From: Epiperipatus broadwayi
Lineage: Eukaryota > Onychophora > Udeonychophora > Euonychophora > Peripatidae
NCBI GenBank assembly: GCA_028023455.1
Contig: JAQFVV010012422.1
Span: 9,336,337 to 9,400,336, forward strand
DNA: 64,000 bases
Direction of reading: 5' to 3'
The translations under genes were made by a program, and so were the position numbers. Shown here one piece after another: positions 37,499-49,640 of the stretch. Numbering within the stretch: position 1 is the first letter of the stretch; each line of letters opens with the position of its first letter. The notes under the pieces were generated by a model, which was not told where the DNA came from, ran no database searches, and saw only the letters and a list, made by a program, of their open reading frames with translations.

Positions 37499-39380
37499 AC
37501 TGGGTGGAAGTAAGATTGCTGTGATTATATAAATTATGACTGGAGATATGATAAAACTAAAACTTATTATTATTAGATCTCGGTCCACTCCAGTTGCATT
37601 CTTTTAACACATCCTACCTGTATCTAAGGCAGAGGTACCTATAGTCAGACTGAGGTTATACAAGGTATAATCTGTGACCACATTTCCAGGATACAGAGTT
37701 TCTCTGTTGTTAAATTCAAATCCCTGTCATTCAAAGCATTTCTATTTGTTTTGAGGGAAAACCTCAGGCACCAGTTAATCACAAGATATAATTAGCATGC
37801 CTCACCAACAGGTAAACAGATTTAGCACCTGACCCACCCTGTTGGCTCTTTATTTATAATAATTACAGGAAATAAAATATAATAGACCACTTAACATTTA
37901 CACTTAACTAAAGACTGATTATTAGTGGCATCATTATTAAAAATAAGCTGACCTAAAGTAATTAGCTGACAAATAATTTATTCTGAGATATTTTAAACAC
38001 ACAATACTAAATATTATAAGAAAAATATACATTTGTTTTAATCACACTCTTAATAAAATATGTAATAATAAAGATTGATTCAATTACACATTATAATCTG
38101 AATGTGTACACATATTTGAAATATAATTTATTACCTAAAGGAAAGCTTTGCACATATCAATTAAATATATTATGAAAATATTAAATATGCACCCACATAT
38201 TAGAGTTTATGATAGTTATAGGTAACACTTATTTATAGAAGACACTTAAGGATAATTATAAGGAACACTCAAAGATTGCTATTGCTTTCAAAGTTTAACA
38301 TAATCTTTTATAAAAATATTATCAGTTTATGAATGGGATATGAATTGATTATTACTAGGATTTTGGTCACTCTGTACTCCAAGAGATATGGCTTTTTGCT
38401 CTCTCCTACTGTATGAATTTGGATTACCAATTGATTGGACTTTGGATTTGTTTAATGGTTGTAACTTCTGGCTGATTCCTATGTTCATGAAGATAGACAT
38501 TTCCTACTGTTCAGATCATTATATAGGCATGGCTCTTAAATGGTATGTTTCCAGTGTTCTGGTGGGCCAGGATTAGAGTCTAGCTGCATACTCTGGTAAT
38601 TGCTTATCACTGCATAATATGATCACAATCTTAATCTTACGATTGCTATCAGTTAAGAATCACAAAAGGCAGAATTCTAGAATAATAGATTTTCAGTTCT
38701 TTTATATGAGTTCTTATTGTTGCTCTGATTATTGCATCCATCTAGTTTAATTAATTTTATTAATTATATCCCTATTGTGTTTTGATCTGCATATTTGCAT
38801 AGATTAATCTAGCTTTGGATAAGATATTTGAATTATTTCCCATTGCTTTCATTTACTGCATTTTATAGTCATTGTTCCCATTCTTTTATTTATTGGTTGA
38901 GCAATCCTTGAGAAAATTTAAGTTTATATTATATTTCCTTGTACATATTTTAACTCAACTCTCATTTCTTTTCATGCACACATTTTTATTTTTAAGTTTA
39001 TGAAAAGAGAGAACTCTAGTTTCTCTTCTTTTTTTTTAATTTGCTGAAATTTCTCCCCCCTCATTGATTGCTTTTTCTTAAACTTGTAAGACTTTATAAT
39101 AATAAATGATGCAGCATTTTGTCCTTTGGTGATCTGTGATTATATATATAAAAAAACTCTTTAAATTAAACTTTTTATTAAACTCTTCTAAATTATATTT
39201 TTATTAATTAAACCTTTAATAATTTCTTTTTAACGAAATCTGCTTTAATCATTCTTGACAAATAATTCCATAGCACTTTTATTTCTTTAAGTCTTGTTTT
39301 ACAACTCTTTAATTACTTCAGGATTTTTTTTTTTTAATAGAAAAAAATTATGAACATGGAATGCTGTTCAATGGCAGTAC
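37499..39380 (-). repeat. 5' LTR of the Ty3 element
   Basis: About 1.88 kb, diverged copy of 31012-32947, ending at the shared AATATATTAA flank. Confidence 0.85.
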
Positions 39381-39390
39381 AATATATTAA

Positions 39391-39589
39391 TGTAGATTGT
39401 ATGTATAGGTTATTATATTCTTAGGCATTTTTTCCCTAATGAAACAAAAGCAATATTTTAAAGTAATAAATGCATTTTGAAATATTTACCATAAGTTAAT
39501 TTTTTTAATTGGCTAATAATTGTAAAAATATAAAATAAATAATGTACATAACTAAAATATATTTCATTGAATAATAAAATGTATATTAG
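39391..39589 (+). other. Array intron between the Ty3 element and PLE2
   Basis: Continues the LE-unit intron (tgtagattgtatgtataggttatta ... attgaataataaaatgt) and resumes at about 46490 beyond PLE2. Confidence 0.6.
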
Positions 39590-39718
39590 TTTTTTATAAT
39601 CTCATATACGCTGTAATGCAAAAATTTATATAATTTTTCCTTTATTTTTCTTACAGTTTTAACTGTCCTGCAGTCTTCATCAGAGCGACAATATTTAAAC
39701 ATATAATCATATAACTAC

Positions 39719-39730
<12 letters not shown>
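39590..39730 (-). repeat. PLE2 left outer inverted repeat
   Basis: Matches the reverse complement of 46332-46461 at most positions ('cctgcagtcttcatcagagc' against 'cctgcagtctttatcagagg'). Confidence 0.85.
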
Positions 39731-39762
<32 letters not shown>

Positions 39763-39765
<3 letters not shown>

Positions 39766-39806
39766 AGGTTACAATATATATATATATATATATATTGTAA
39801 CCTCTT
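39763..39806. repeat. Perfect 44-bp palindrome with TA core
   Basis: 'aagaggttacaat' + (AT)n + 'attgtaacctctt'. The right half is the first bases of the LTR-like insertion (TGTAACCTCTT); the left half is its exact inverse. Confidence 0.9.
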
Positions 39807-40287
39807 CAATCTACACCTATATAACCTTATACACATATAAATGCCCAGGTGTCAATTCAATACAAGATAGAATAAGATTTATAATTTAGGTTGCATCTCT
39901 AATTATGGATAAGACTCTTATTATGGTATTAATCTACAGCTTAGCTCAGTTGGGGGTTATAGGGTCTCATGGTCATTTAGAATGCAAATGGGGTGAGAGA
40001 AGCATTTATAAACAATAATTATATAATGTTTATTTAGTTATATTATAAGTACTCTACTTAAGTTACCAGAAGAAAGCAGTTCGTGAATTGAATTAAGAAT
40101 CATGATATGTTCAATTCTCCCACCATCCAAGTATATGCCAGACCATTCACGATACTCATCTAATATGTTTGGGGATCACTGTAACAATAATTAATCTACA
40201 GACATTTGATTTAGATTGCACAGCTATACCAATGTTTATTTAATGATGAAATAATCTCAGGGCTCTTTTATATGAATAATAAATCAA

Positions 40288-40415
40288 TCCTATTATAAGA
40301 TAATAATGAAGTAATGAGGAACTATTGTGAAACTGACAATTCTTACAATGAAATAAGATAATAATGAAGTAATGAGGAACTATTGTGAAACTGACAATTC
40401 TTACAATGAAATAAA
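40288..40415. repeat. 62-bp tandem duplication
   Basis: 'agataataatgaagtaatga ...acaattcttacaatgaaata' occurs twice in direct succession. Confidence 0.9.
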
Positions 40416-41786
40416 GGATAGACATTGGTAGAGATCGGGTGCATTTTTATCACACATCATTATCTATTTTAAACAAGGTTAAAATCTATATCTTGGCATT
40501 ATACAATGTTTGGATCAATTAATTCAGTGTTATCTAGATAGATTGCATATACTATTAAACTGATAAGTATTAGTAATTATATTATGTTGAACATATGTGT
40601 GTGTGAAAATGGTCAATCGAACGTATATGGCAAAATAATTCAGAGGGAGTCTTATTTCAACAAACATTTATTACAAGACACATTCTTTTATAAACACATC
40701 AATGATGATTTAACATTAATTTCCCATTAACTACAAGGTTGATTAAATAACATTCAAATTACATAAATCCCATAAACTTAATATTTGGAGGCTCTTTCTC
40801 CTATCTGTTATTTCAATATTATTTACAACTCTATTTATTAAATTATTAACAATACAAAATAATTATATATTTATGTACCAATGTTTATATCACCTATTCT
40901 CATTCTGTGCTCACAATGAGCTAAGAAAAACGATATCAAATAATCAACTAATGCCATTGAAATTATTTCTGTATGTCCATAAATTTATTACTTACTATAT
41001 AAAATTAAGTAATAATTTTATTAATTAGTATTAAATAAAGTAAAAATTTGTAATCCAATTACATTCATACTGGGAAAGTGAATTGCCAGTAATAATAATA
41101 AATGAAATAATGATAATGTGGGTGATACGGTTTGACAAACTACTTAGAACTTACAATTCCAGCGATGGTCTCTCTCCATATTTTTAAATTTATCATATCT
41201 CTGAATGTGTGTGCATTTATAAATTCACAATCACAACACATTTATTGATTATATTTTCTATCAGTTTACTTGTGGAATGAATAAACCCCACAATATGGGC
41301 AGTACAATGGGCTAATCATTAAATTATTAATCCAACTTCAAGTATATTATAGAAATCACTACAACATTTATCTGAAAAAAGTAACATATACTACATGATA
41401 ATAATTATGTGGAATGAAGAGAGAGAGCAAAATAATAACAAATAAATATTCGCATATGTGTGCATGAGGGTTAACAAGACTCCAATCATCAAGTTAATTC
41501 ATCAACATAGTAGCTCCCAAATTTTCTAACACAAATGATGCAGAACCCAGTGAATTAATCTTAAATAAACACAACATCTACAAGTTTACTTTAAGGAATA
41601 GAATTATCACATCATATACTATCAAGCAAGGAAATATACCACCATCCATGGCTCTATAGATAAATACATAAAAGGAGCATTAGTCAATCCTAATATCATG
41701 ATTATCCCTTCAATCATCTCTTCACTCAAAAGGTATCTCATATAGGACAAATCCATAAACAGATAAACTCTTAAATTTTTACACTC

Positions 41787-41935
41787 TTTAACGCATAATA
41801 CCAGCTGAAACCGATAGAAAAACAAATAAGCATAAATCTAACTCTTATAAAATAACTTTAACGCATAGTACCAGCCGAAAACAATAGAAAAACAAATAAG
41901 CATAAATCTAACTCTTATAAAATAGCTTATGATAG
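41787..41935. repeat. 74-bp tandem duplication
   Basis: 'ctttaacgcata.taccagc ... ctaactcttataaaata' occurs twice in direct succession with a few changes. Confidence 0.88.
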
Positions 41936-44122
41936 CAAACACACACATGAACATATGATCATATATGAAGTATTTTCGAAATCACATCAGACAATAAAAT
42001 GTTATATTAGCATTAATTAAATTATAAGTGAATCTAATACCTATGAAATATTATGAATATCGAATTTCAAATTAACGTAAATACTATCAAGTAAGCCTGA
42101 CCATTCGGCAATACTGGCATAAATATTTCCATGTATCTATTGATTATTACCAACTAATAAATAATAATAAAGCATTCAATTTGAACCAATAATATGAGCA
42201 CAAGAATATAACATTTTTACATGATACAACAAAAGAAAATATTACCGGTTTGGTATAATTTATATCAAAATCTCCAAGACATTCTAGAGGAGATTAGGCA
42301 TATAAATACATAATAATAATAAAATTCATATCAAACTAAACACAAAAGAAAATCTATCTATCTATCATATGCAATGGGAAGAAATGCATGTGAAACCTAT
42401 CATTAAAATAATAGTTCCCCCCCCCTTTTTTTTAATTCACTTGAAATTTTAAGAGTAGAAATGTACACGTAGCTCATGATGATAATGATGAATAAACAAA
42501 CATTAAACATATAAGCATTACTCCTACATGATAAACATGAATTTGGCAAAACAGCAACAATCTCTTAGGGCTTCCTAATAGACATTACAAGCAGCTTTTG
42601 CACATATTTGAGTCAATTTATTTTATCATAAAATCCCCAATGCTCAGCAAGACCATCCAAATAAATGTTTATGATTCACACTATTTTCAACTTTGTTTCA
42701 TCTAAAATTTTCCAGCATTTAATAAAATTTTATAACGATTAAGTTCAGGTTTATTTGGTCATCCATGCGTATACACATTTTTGATAAATAATTATCAAAT
42801 ATCATTAAATCACACATTCTATCACTCATTTATAGGTGTGAATGGTAAGGTAATTTGATATACAGGTATACATAGCTATTTTAATAATGTAAAGTATTAG
42901 AACAAATAATTTCTCTGCTTCACCCATATTTTACACAATAAAAATAGAAAACTTATTAATTGAGAGTCAATAAAATATTTCATTAAATAGTTTGGCGTAA
43001 CTTTTCCAATTATTATCATTATTATTAATTTAGTACTTCCATTATCACACTATTCAATATAAGTAAGTTATAGCAAAATTGTATTAGCAATTTTTTTATA
43101 TAATATCCATGCATTTTGAATAAAAATAAATTCAAATTGTTAGTCAATAAAAAGTGAAGCTGGTGTACCTTTAAAAATTTAGCCTTCCATATTGAATAAT
43201 TCTATCCTGTGTCCTTCACAATTACATGTTGGCATTTATGCTTGAGTAGTATGAAAGAAGTTTACTTAGTAAAGGGAATAGTAGAAAATTTAATGAAAAT
43301 ATTAGGTTCACTTGTTTTATTACATAAATTATGTCTACCTTATTTTTACTGCCTTTTCTTCAGAAAAGTATTTCACCTTCCCTAAAACTTTTTCTGAAGT
43401 CCTTTGTCTATTTAGCCACACCTTTTTTTAGTTATAATGAGGTCAACAATATGCAAGAATTTATTACTTGTAAAAAAAAATTGTTAGGAATAGAATATTG
43501 AAAAAAAATATTGAATTACAAATACTAACAATAACAAATGAAATAAATAACTTTTACATTTTCAAATGAAAGATTTTATGCCATAAATAATTAAAAAAAT
43601 ATCATACTAACTGATGGTGTGTGTGCGCCTGTCTGTCTATTAATACAGAGATCTATTAATGACAGCTATTAGCAATATCTATGGCTAAATAAATAATGTT
43701 ATTGCAAGATGGGTATTCTGAGTGATAATTAGAAATATGAATGAGGTGTGAGGTGTGGAATGATGTGAATGGGAATGCACCCACATATAGAAGTTAGATT
43801 TTGAAATGGTAATAAATAATTGATTAGAAAATTAATGAATAAGCACTTACCAGGGCTTTGCAGACAAACAATACTCATTCCCACTAGTTTAGCTTTCATA
43901 CCAACAACTCCTGATACAATCCATTCCCCTCTCCTACTATTAGATATACATAAAAAAATTTTAATCATTGGTACACTCCAACTAACATCCTAAGAACTTT
44001 TCAACTGAATTATACATTAAGTTATATCACAATTCTTTTTTTTCTTATTAGGTACCTCTGACCACTGTTGGCACAATGTGAACTTCCCACATTCCTTCAT
44101 GGTGCAAGTCTGGAAGGTCACA

Positions 44123-45399
44123 ATATATAAATACATATTTTACATTATTATTTATAATCATTTTATTTTTAACTCTATACTTTTACCTTATTATTTCTTT
44201 ATTATTTGTACTTTTTTATTTTTATTTTTTCTATTCTATCTATTACCTATTAATCTAATTTATTTTCTTTCTTTCTATTATTCTATATTTATTCTTTTAT
44301 TAATAATTTTTATTTATTCCTATCCCTATCTTTATTAGTTGTTCTTATTTTTAATTGACATTCATTTTACTCACCTTTGTACATTTTACTCACCTTTATA
44401 TAACTTTCTTTTTCCTTTTTACATTTATATCTGATTCTTTTTAAAATTATTTAGTCTCTTTTTTATATACTCCTTTAATGTAACTTTCTCTATTATCAAT
44501 TTCTTTAACTTTTTATCATATCTTTTACCCTTCTTATTTTTATAAAACTTTTTATATGTCTTTATATTATTTTTTTATTATTACTAATATTTCTATAAAA
44601 ATAATGTCTTTACTTCCCATTTCTATTTAGATTTGTTTTTATCTTCTTAATTAATATAGCTTCTTTTATTTTTTTATCTCTTCTTTTATTAGTATAACCA
44701 ATCTTTTTTATACTATCTTTTTTCAAATATATGTCCTGTTTCTATAGAATGCATATAAATTGGTAATTTTTTATTATAACTATTCTGAATCAATCTTGTA
44801 TACATTGAAATTGTTGTTTCTCCTATATATTTACTTATCTTATTACTATTACATGATTACATTTTATCTCATATACTCCATTTATGTTTTCTATTCCTTT
44901 AATATATTTATTATCTAATATATCCATAATATTTCTCCTTTTTTATTTACTATCTTATATTTTATCACATATTTATTATTATTTTTTTTAATAATTTTAT
45001 TAATGTTCTTTACTATATTATTACTATATGTTTTTACCCTTATTTATCTATCCTTTTTTATTCTATCTTTCTTACATTTTCCCTTCTCTCTTTTATTTTG
45101 TCCTTTATATCTGCTGATATTTTTACACTTTTCTCTATTATTTTCTCTGCATATTCATTTTCTTTAAATTCTTTAACTATTAATTCTGTCTCTTTCTTAT
45201 ATTTTTTATTTGAACAATAATTAATAACTCTATAAGCTCTTGAACTAATACTACTTATTTTATATTTATTATCCACATTAGAATTACAATTTATTATATT
45301 ATTATTTCTAGAAGAGAAGGGAAAATGTAAGAAAGATATAATAAAAAAGGATGAATATATAGGGGTTAAAACATATAGTAATAATATAGTAAAGAACAT
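44123..45399 (-). pseudogene. PLE2 minus-strand arm: RT end and GIY-YIG nuclease
   Basis: Minus strand. 45399-45058 encodes the C-terminal part of a Penelope RT (ISSRAYRVINYCSNKKYKKE, then EFKENEYAEKIIEK). Further on (about 44885-44620) a GIY-YIG core is readable: GVYEIKC, then KYIGETTISMYTRL and later SIETGHIFEK. Stops and frameshifts lie between. This arm is the longer of the two. Confidence 0.7.
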
Positions 45400-46331
45400 T
45401 AATAAAATTATTAAAAAAATAATAGTGTGATGAAATGTATGATAATAAATAAATAAAACAAGAAATATAATGGATATTTTAAATAATAAATATATTAAAA
45501 GAATAGAAAAACATAAATGGAGTATATGAGATAGAATGTAATTAATAAAATAAGAACTAAATATGTAGGAGAAACAAAAAATTCAATGTATACAAGATTC
45601 ATTTAGCATAGGTATGATAAAAATCATCAATTTATATGCATTGTATAAAAACAGGACATATATTTGAGAAAGATAGTATAAAAATGATTGATTATACTAA
45701 TAAAAGAAGAGATAGCAAAATAAAAGAAGCTATATTTATTAAGAAGATAAAACCAAATGTAAATAGAGATGGGGGCAGGTTAAAGACATTACTTTTATAG
45801 AAATATTAGTAATAGTAGAAAAATAATAAAAAATATATAGAAAGTTTTGTAAAAATAAAAAGTTTAAAGATTAGGAAAAAAAGTTAAAGAAATTGATAAT
45901 AGAGAAAGTTACAGTAAAGAGTATATGAAAAAGAGGTTAAAGAATTTTAAAAAGAATTGGTAATAAATGTAAAAAGGAAGAAGGTTATACAAAGGTGTGG
46001 AAAATGAATAAGTCACTTAAAAATGAGAATAATTAATAAAGATAGGACTAAATAAAAATTATTAAAAAATAAATAAGTATAGATAAATAATAGAAAGAGG
46101 AAAATAAATTAGATTAATAGGTATTAAAATAAAAAATAATATAGAAAGGTAATAGAGATATATTAAGTAATATTGTAGAATGATAGAATAAAAAAAGAAA
46201 TAAAAATAAAAAAGCAAGTAGAAATAATAAAGAAATAATAAAATAATTAAGAAATAAGAGAAGTAAAGGTATAGAGTTAAAAATAAAATATGATTATAAA
46301 TAACAATGTAAAATATCTATTTTTATTTGTA
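45305..46331 (+). pseudogene. PLE2 plus-strand arm: GIY-YIG nuclease copy
   Basis: Reverse complement of the left arm with many differences. It encodes the same nuclease on the plus strand, with KYVGETKNSMYTRF near 45556 and KEAIFIKKIKPNVNRDGGR near 45725-45780 (a typical PLE C-terminus), in shifting frames. Confidence 0.7.
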
Positions 46332-46461
46332 TATAAAATAATGGTTATATGATTATATGTTGTACCTCTGATAAAGACTGCAGGTCAGTCAAAACTGTTA
46401 GAAAAATAAAGAAGGAATAATATAAAATTTTGCATTAGAGTGTATATGACTTTATAAAAAA
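46332..46461 (+). repeat. PLE2 right outer inverted repeat
   Basis: Inverse of 39590-39730. Uninterrupted from the coding arm into the repeat, so it serves as the empty-site reference for the insertion in the other arm. Confidence 0.85.
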
Positions 46462-47256
46462 ATAATATATATGAAGAAATGTAAAAAATGTAAAGAAGAT
46501 ATTTTTTCTAAATAAAAATTGTAGTGATATGTAATAATTTTTTAATTGTACAGTGATTTAAAATTATATTTATTATCTTTATTTAGGATGTAATGTTTTA
46601 AAAGTTTTTTTTTTAAAAAAGAACATTAATCTTACTTTTTTCAAAAAGATCCACTGGATAATTTTACAATCGAAATCCTTGAGATTTATTAAGTTGTACA
46701 ACTTATTGAAAATCAGAAGTAGGTTCTTTAAAGTATTGCTTTCTCTTATCTCTCAATGGTTGATAAATTTTGAGAACACAGAGATATAATAGAAAAAATA
46801 TTGAATTTGAACTATGAAATTGACAAAGAATTTAAAGTATTTTGAAATACAAAAACAAGTCATTACTTTATTAGATAAGACATGAACCATTGAATTAAAA
46901 TTTAAATAAATATGTTTAATTTGTCATATTAGAAAACTATTACATTTTTAAATGTTGAATCAGATAATATATGGTAAAGGAATATATGATGATGATTACT
47001 AATGATGGTGATGATAATGCATAGTTTTTGCTTTTATATTTTCTATCACATTGTTTAATATTTTACTGCAATCCTAAAAATACAAAATAAACAATCACTA
47101 ATTAGATTATAATATTTTTTTTGTCATTGTAATTTATTATCTATTTATAACCATGTATCTTTGGCAGAGAATTTGAATATTTATTCTACAAATATATTAA
47201 TATAATTAGATGTATAATAAATAAATTAGGTAATGATAATTTTTTTGCTTTTTTAG
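46462..47256 (+). repeat. LE array unit, intron before the dead exon
   Basis: Matches other units ('gtagtgatatgtaataattttttaattgtacagtgatttaaaatta' type block; 'cttactttttt.caaaaagatccact'; 'tttgtcatattagaaaacta'). No other gene. Confidence 0.7.
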
Positions 47257-47396
47257 CATGCAATTATCATATAGCTGTTTCATTGTTGGCTAGTTGCAAT
47301 AATGAGGGGGGGGGGAGTGTAACTGCAAAAAAGGTTTTGCTTGAAAAATTTGTGATACATGTGCAGTTGACTATTATGGATTTTCGTATTGCAAAT
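47257..47396 (+). pseudogene. Dead LE-domain exon (copy 3)
   Basis: A clear relative of the exon at 29488: AG acceptor at 47255-47256, the same start (CA-TGC), and the same CDTCA segment. It is broken in four ways. (1) A run of ten G at 47306-47315 adds 5 nt against the 135-nt exon and shifts the frame. (2) In the original frame downstream, Gly is replaced by stop TGA at 47342-47344. (3) The second Cys of the opening CxC is Tyr (TAT at 47265-47267). (4) The donor GTAATG has become ATAATG at 47397. With the donor lost it is probably skipped. Skipping costs nothing in frame because neighbouring LE exons are phase 1-1. The surrounding intron still aligns with the other units. Confidence 0.85.
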
Positions 47397-48482
47397 ATAA
47401 TGCTACTGTTATTATTTTAACAATATTTTTAATTATTGTTTTATTTAATTAGGTTTGTAGTTTTTTGTATTTATTAACATAATATTGTATAAAAGTGTGA
47501 TTTTTAAAACACTATTATTAATGCAAAGATTTTCATGGAAAGTTTTAATATTTATATAAAATATTTATCATTCACAGTAATATATAAACAATATTTAGCC
47601 CCATCTTATTACTTTATTGATGTCCAAAATTGTATTAGGATAAAAAATTGACAGTCAATTGCATCATATCTCGTTAACTTTTTTTTTAGTAATGTCAAAC
47701 TGGTAGTGAAGATTTCAAGTATTTTCATTTTTATTAAAAAAATAATTCATGACTTATATTTTGTTTTTCTTAGGTAATCATTTTTTAATATAATTTACAT
47801 TTTTTAAAAAGAATATTCATAAAATATATATTAATATAGATTGTAAGTATAGGTTATTATTTCTCTAACCATTTTTTTATATTTAATGAAGCAAGAGTCA
47901 TTTTTGAAGAAACAAACCAAATATTTACTAGTATTTTTTTTTCTAAATAGTGAATATTGTTAAAAAATAAAATGACAAATAATATATATACTTAAAATAT
48001 ATTTTATTGAATAATAAAATGTTTGAAATCTTTATTATATTCTAAATAAATATGAAATCACTGTATAGAGAGTTTTGCCTAAATAAATATGTAATAAATT
48101 TTTAATTATGTAGTAATTTATACTACATTTATCATCTTCATTTAACATGTAATGTTTTAAAAATTTTAATAAATAAATAAAATTAATCTTATTTTCTCCA
48201 AAAGATCCACTTGACAATTTTGCAATCAAAATTCTGGAAATTCATTTAAATGTACAGCATATTAAAAATAATTAAGTTCAAAATATGCTTTTCTGTAATT
48301 CTCAAATGGTTGATAAAGCTGTAGAGCACAGAAGCAAGATAGAAAAAATATTATTGAGTTTGAATTATGAAATCAACATAGATTTTAAAAAGTGTTTTGC
48401 AATACAAAACAGAGAAATTATTAGTTGATTAGATAAGATATTAATTTTTAGTTAAAATTCAAATGATTTTGTGCTAAATTTG
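47397..48482 (+). repeat. LE array unit, intron after the dead exon
   Basis: Contains the anchor at about 47621 and the pre-exon marker at 48200 ('ccaaaagatccacttgaca'). It is cut at 48482, after 'tttgtcatattagg', by the Ty3 fragment. Confidence 0.7.
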
Positions 48483-48559
48483 TCATATTAGGATATTACA
48501 AAATTGAATTGTTAAGTGTTTAATTAACTCTTTTACTATCGCTGTAGTTAGATTATTCT

Positions 48560-48960
48560 CAAAATATGTATGATTCCTGTTAATCCATTTGGTATATGGT
48601 TCATTCTCACTTTCCATGTTGAGAGTCATGGAGATTCCAAATGGAAGTCTATTACACCTGAACAATCTGAAAGGTGTTAAAGTTAAGATTTGAGCTGTTT
48701 TTTCCATCACCTCGATCTGATGATATGCAGAATTGAGATCTAATTTTGCAAAAAACTTTGCATCTGTTAACCCCACTAGCACTTCTCTTACATTAGGCAC
48801 CAGATATGTTTCTTTATTCAGATATTTTTTTACTGTGACTCTATAATCCCCACAAATTCTAATTTACCTGTTTGATTTTGTGATTATTACTATTGGTGTA
48901 GCCCAATCCACTGACTCGACCTATTTTAATATGCCCTTGCTAACCAGTAACCTTTACTTT
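48560..48960 (-). pseudogene. Ty3 RT fragment
   Basis: Minus strand, 48800-48560: LVGLTDAKFFAKLDLNSAYH with RT motif A, followed by QIEVMEKTA and FRCNRLPFGIS (motif B). Just upstream, in the same or neighbouring frames, IVIITKSNR and IRICGDYRV are readable, ending at a stop. The YVDD motif is missing because the fragment stops first. Confidence 0.85.
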
Positions 48961-49329
48961 GTCTTTTTGTGCCAATGGTATATTCCTGAACTTAAAATAA
49001 TCAGATTTGTCTTCTCCATCAGCTCAAATGACTAGGTTTTGTATTATTAGCCCTAATTCATTTGCAAATAATTCCAAGAATCATTGCTTTATCACTTGTT
49101 GGCTTGACACAGCATTCACATTAATAGTTATTCCTAATTTTTTAAACCAGTCTCACCCTATTAATGGACTGATTTTTTCCTTTACTATATATAAGTACTT
49201 TGTCTTTTATTTCTGTACTTTATATGCACTATAGCATAATCTATCATTCCTAGTTCATTTTCAGTGACACCTACTGCTGTGATAGATGTTTCTCTAATTG
49301 ATATATCTGTACAATCTCCTCTAAGCTGT

Positions 49330-49640
49330 TTCTATAGCTTCTCTGAGATCAATATACCAGATCCCCTATCAATTTCCCACTTTTCATTACAGATTTCTAG
49401 TTGTAACATAAACTTATTTTGCCGACTTATTCTCATATTATTGATATTTGCAATAGTGTCTGTTGCAATTCCCTTGGTTTTTATTTTTTTGCTGCTACTC
49501 CTGACTGACTTTTTTCCACTTTCCCTATATGTTTTTTCCAAATGCCCTTTCTGTTTATAGTTATGGCATCTTTCATTTCAAAAATTTTCATTCTCTTCTC
49601 ATGTGCCCAGCTTTGCCACAGCAAAAAAATCATTCTTTTG
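49330..49640 (-). pseudogene. Zinc-knuckle and protease fragment
   Basis: Minus strand. Near 49625-49590 a zinc knuckle (CCGKAGHMRREN) and near 49575-49540 a second decayed one (CHNYKQKGHLEK) are readable. Downstream, IDRGSGILIS at about 49375-49345 is the position of the protease DTGA motif, here altered to DRGS. Typical of Gag-Pol of Ty3 elements with CCHC boxes. Confidence 0.65.

Larger units (their letters stand above)
31012..39380 (-). mobile_element. Degenerate Ty3/gypsy LTR retrotransposon
   Basis: An 8.4-kb element on the minus strand with LTRs at 37499-39380 (5') and 31012-32947 (3'), and gag, protease, RT, RNase H and integrase remnants between, in Ty3 order. The sequence AATATATTAA lies directly outside both ends (31002-31011 and 39381-39390), and the outer flanks join to give normal array intron. 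That 10-bp match may be a target duplication, although Ty3 elements usually make 4-6 bp. All domains contain stops and frameshifts and the LTRs have diverged, so this is an old, inactive insertion. Confidence 0.87.
39796..44122. mobile_element. Probable solo LTR or unclassified 4.3-kb insertion in PLE2
   Basis: Starts TGTAACC and ends GGTCACA, with TA sequence outside both ends, and interrupts the PLE2 arm exactly, as shown by the uninterrupted right arm. No terminal direct repeats and no RT or integrase motifs are seen inside, so a solo LTR is the simplest reading. It contains two short tandem duplications (about 62 bp at 40290-40415 and about 74 bp at 41787-41935). Confidence 0.5.
39590..46461 (-). 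mobile_element. Second Penelope-like element (PLE2), palindromic, split by an LTR-like insertion
   Basis: Outer inverted repeats of about 130 bp (39590-39730, 46332-46461) and a very long inner inverted repeat (about 44123-45105 against 45305-46331) form a near-palindrome with a spacer of about 200 bp. The minus-strand arm encodes the end of RT and a GIY-YIG nuclease; the plus-strand arm repeats only the nuclease part. The left arm is opened at a TA-rich point by a 4.3-kb insertion that is absent from the right arm. The layout is the same as in PLE1. Confidence 0.75.
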
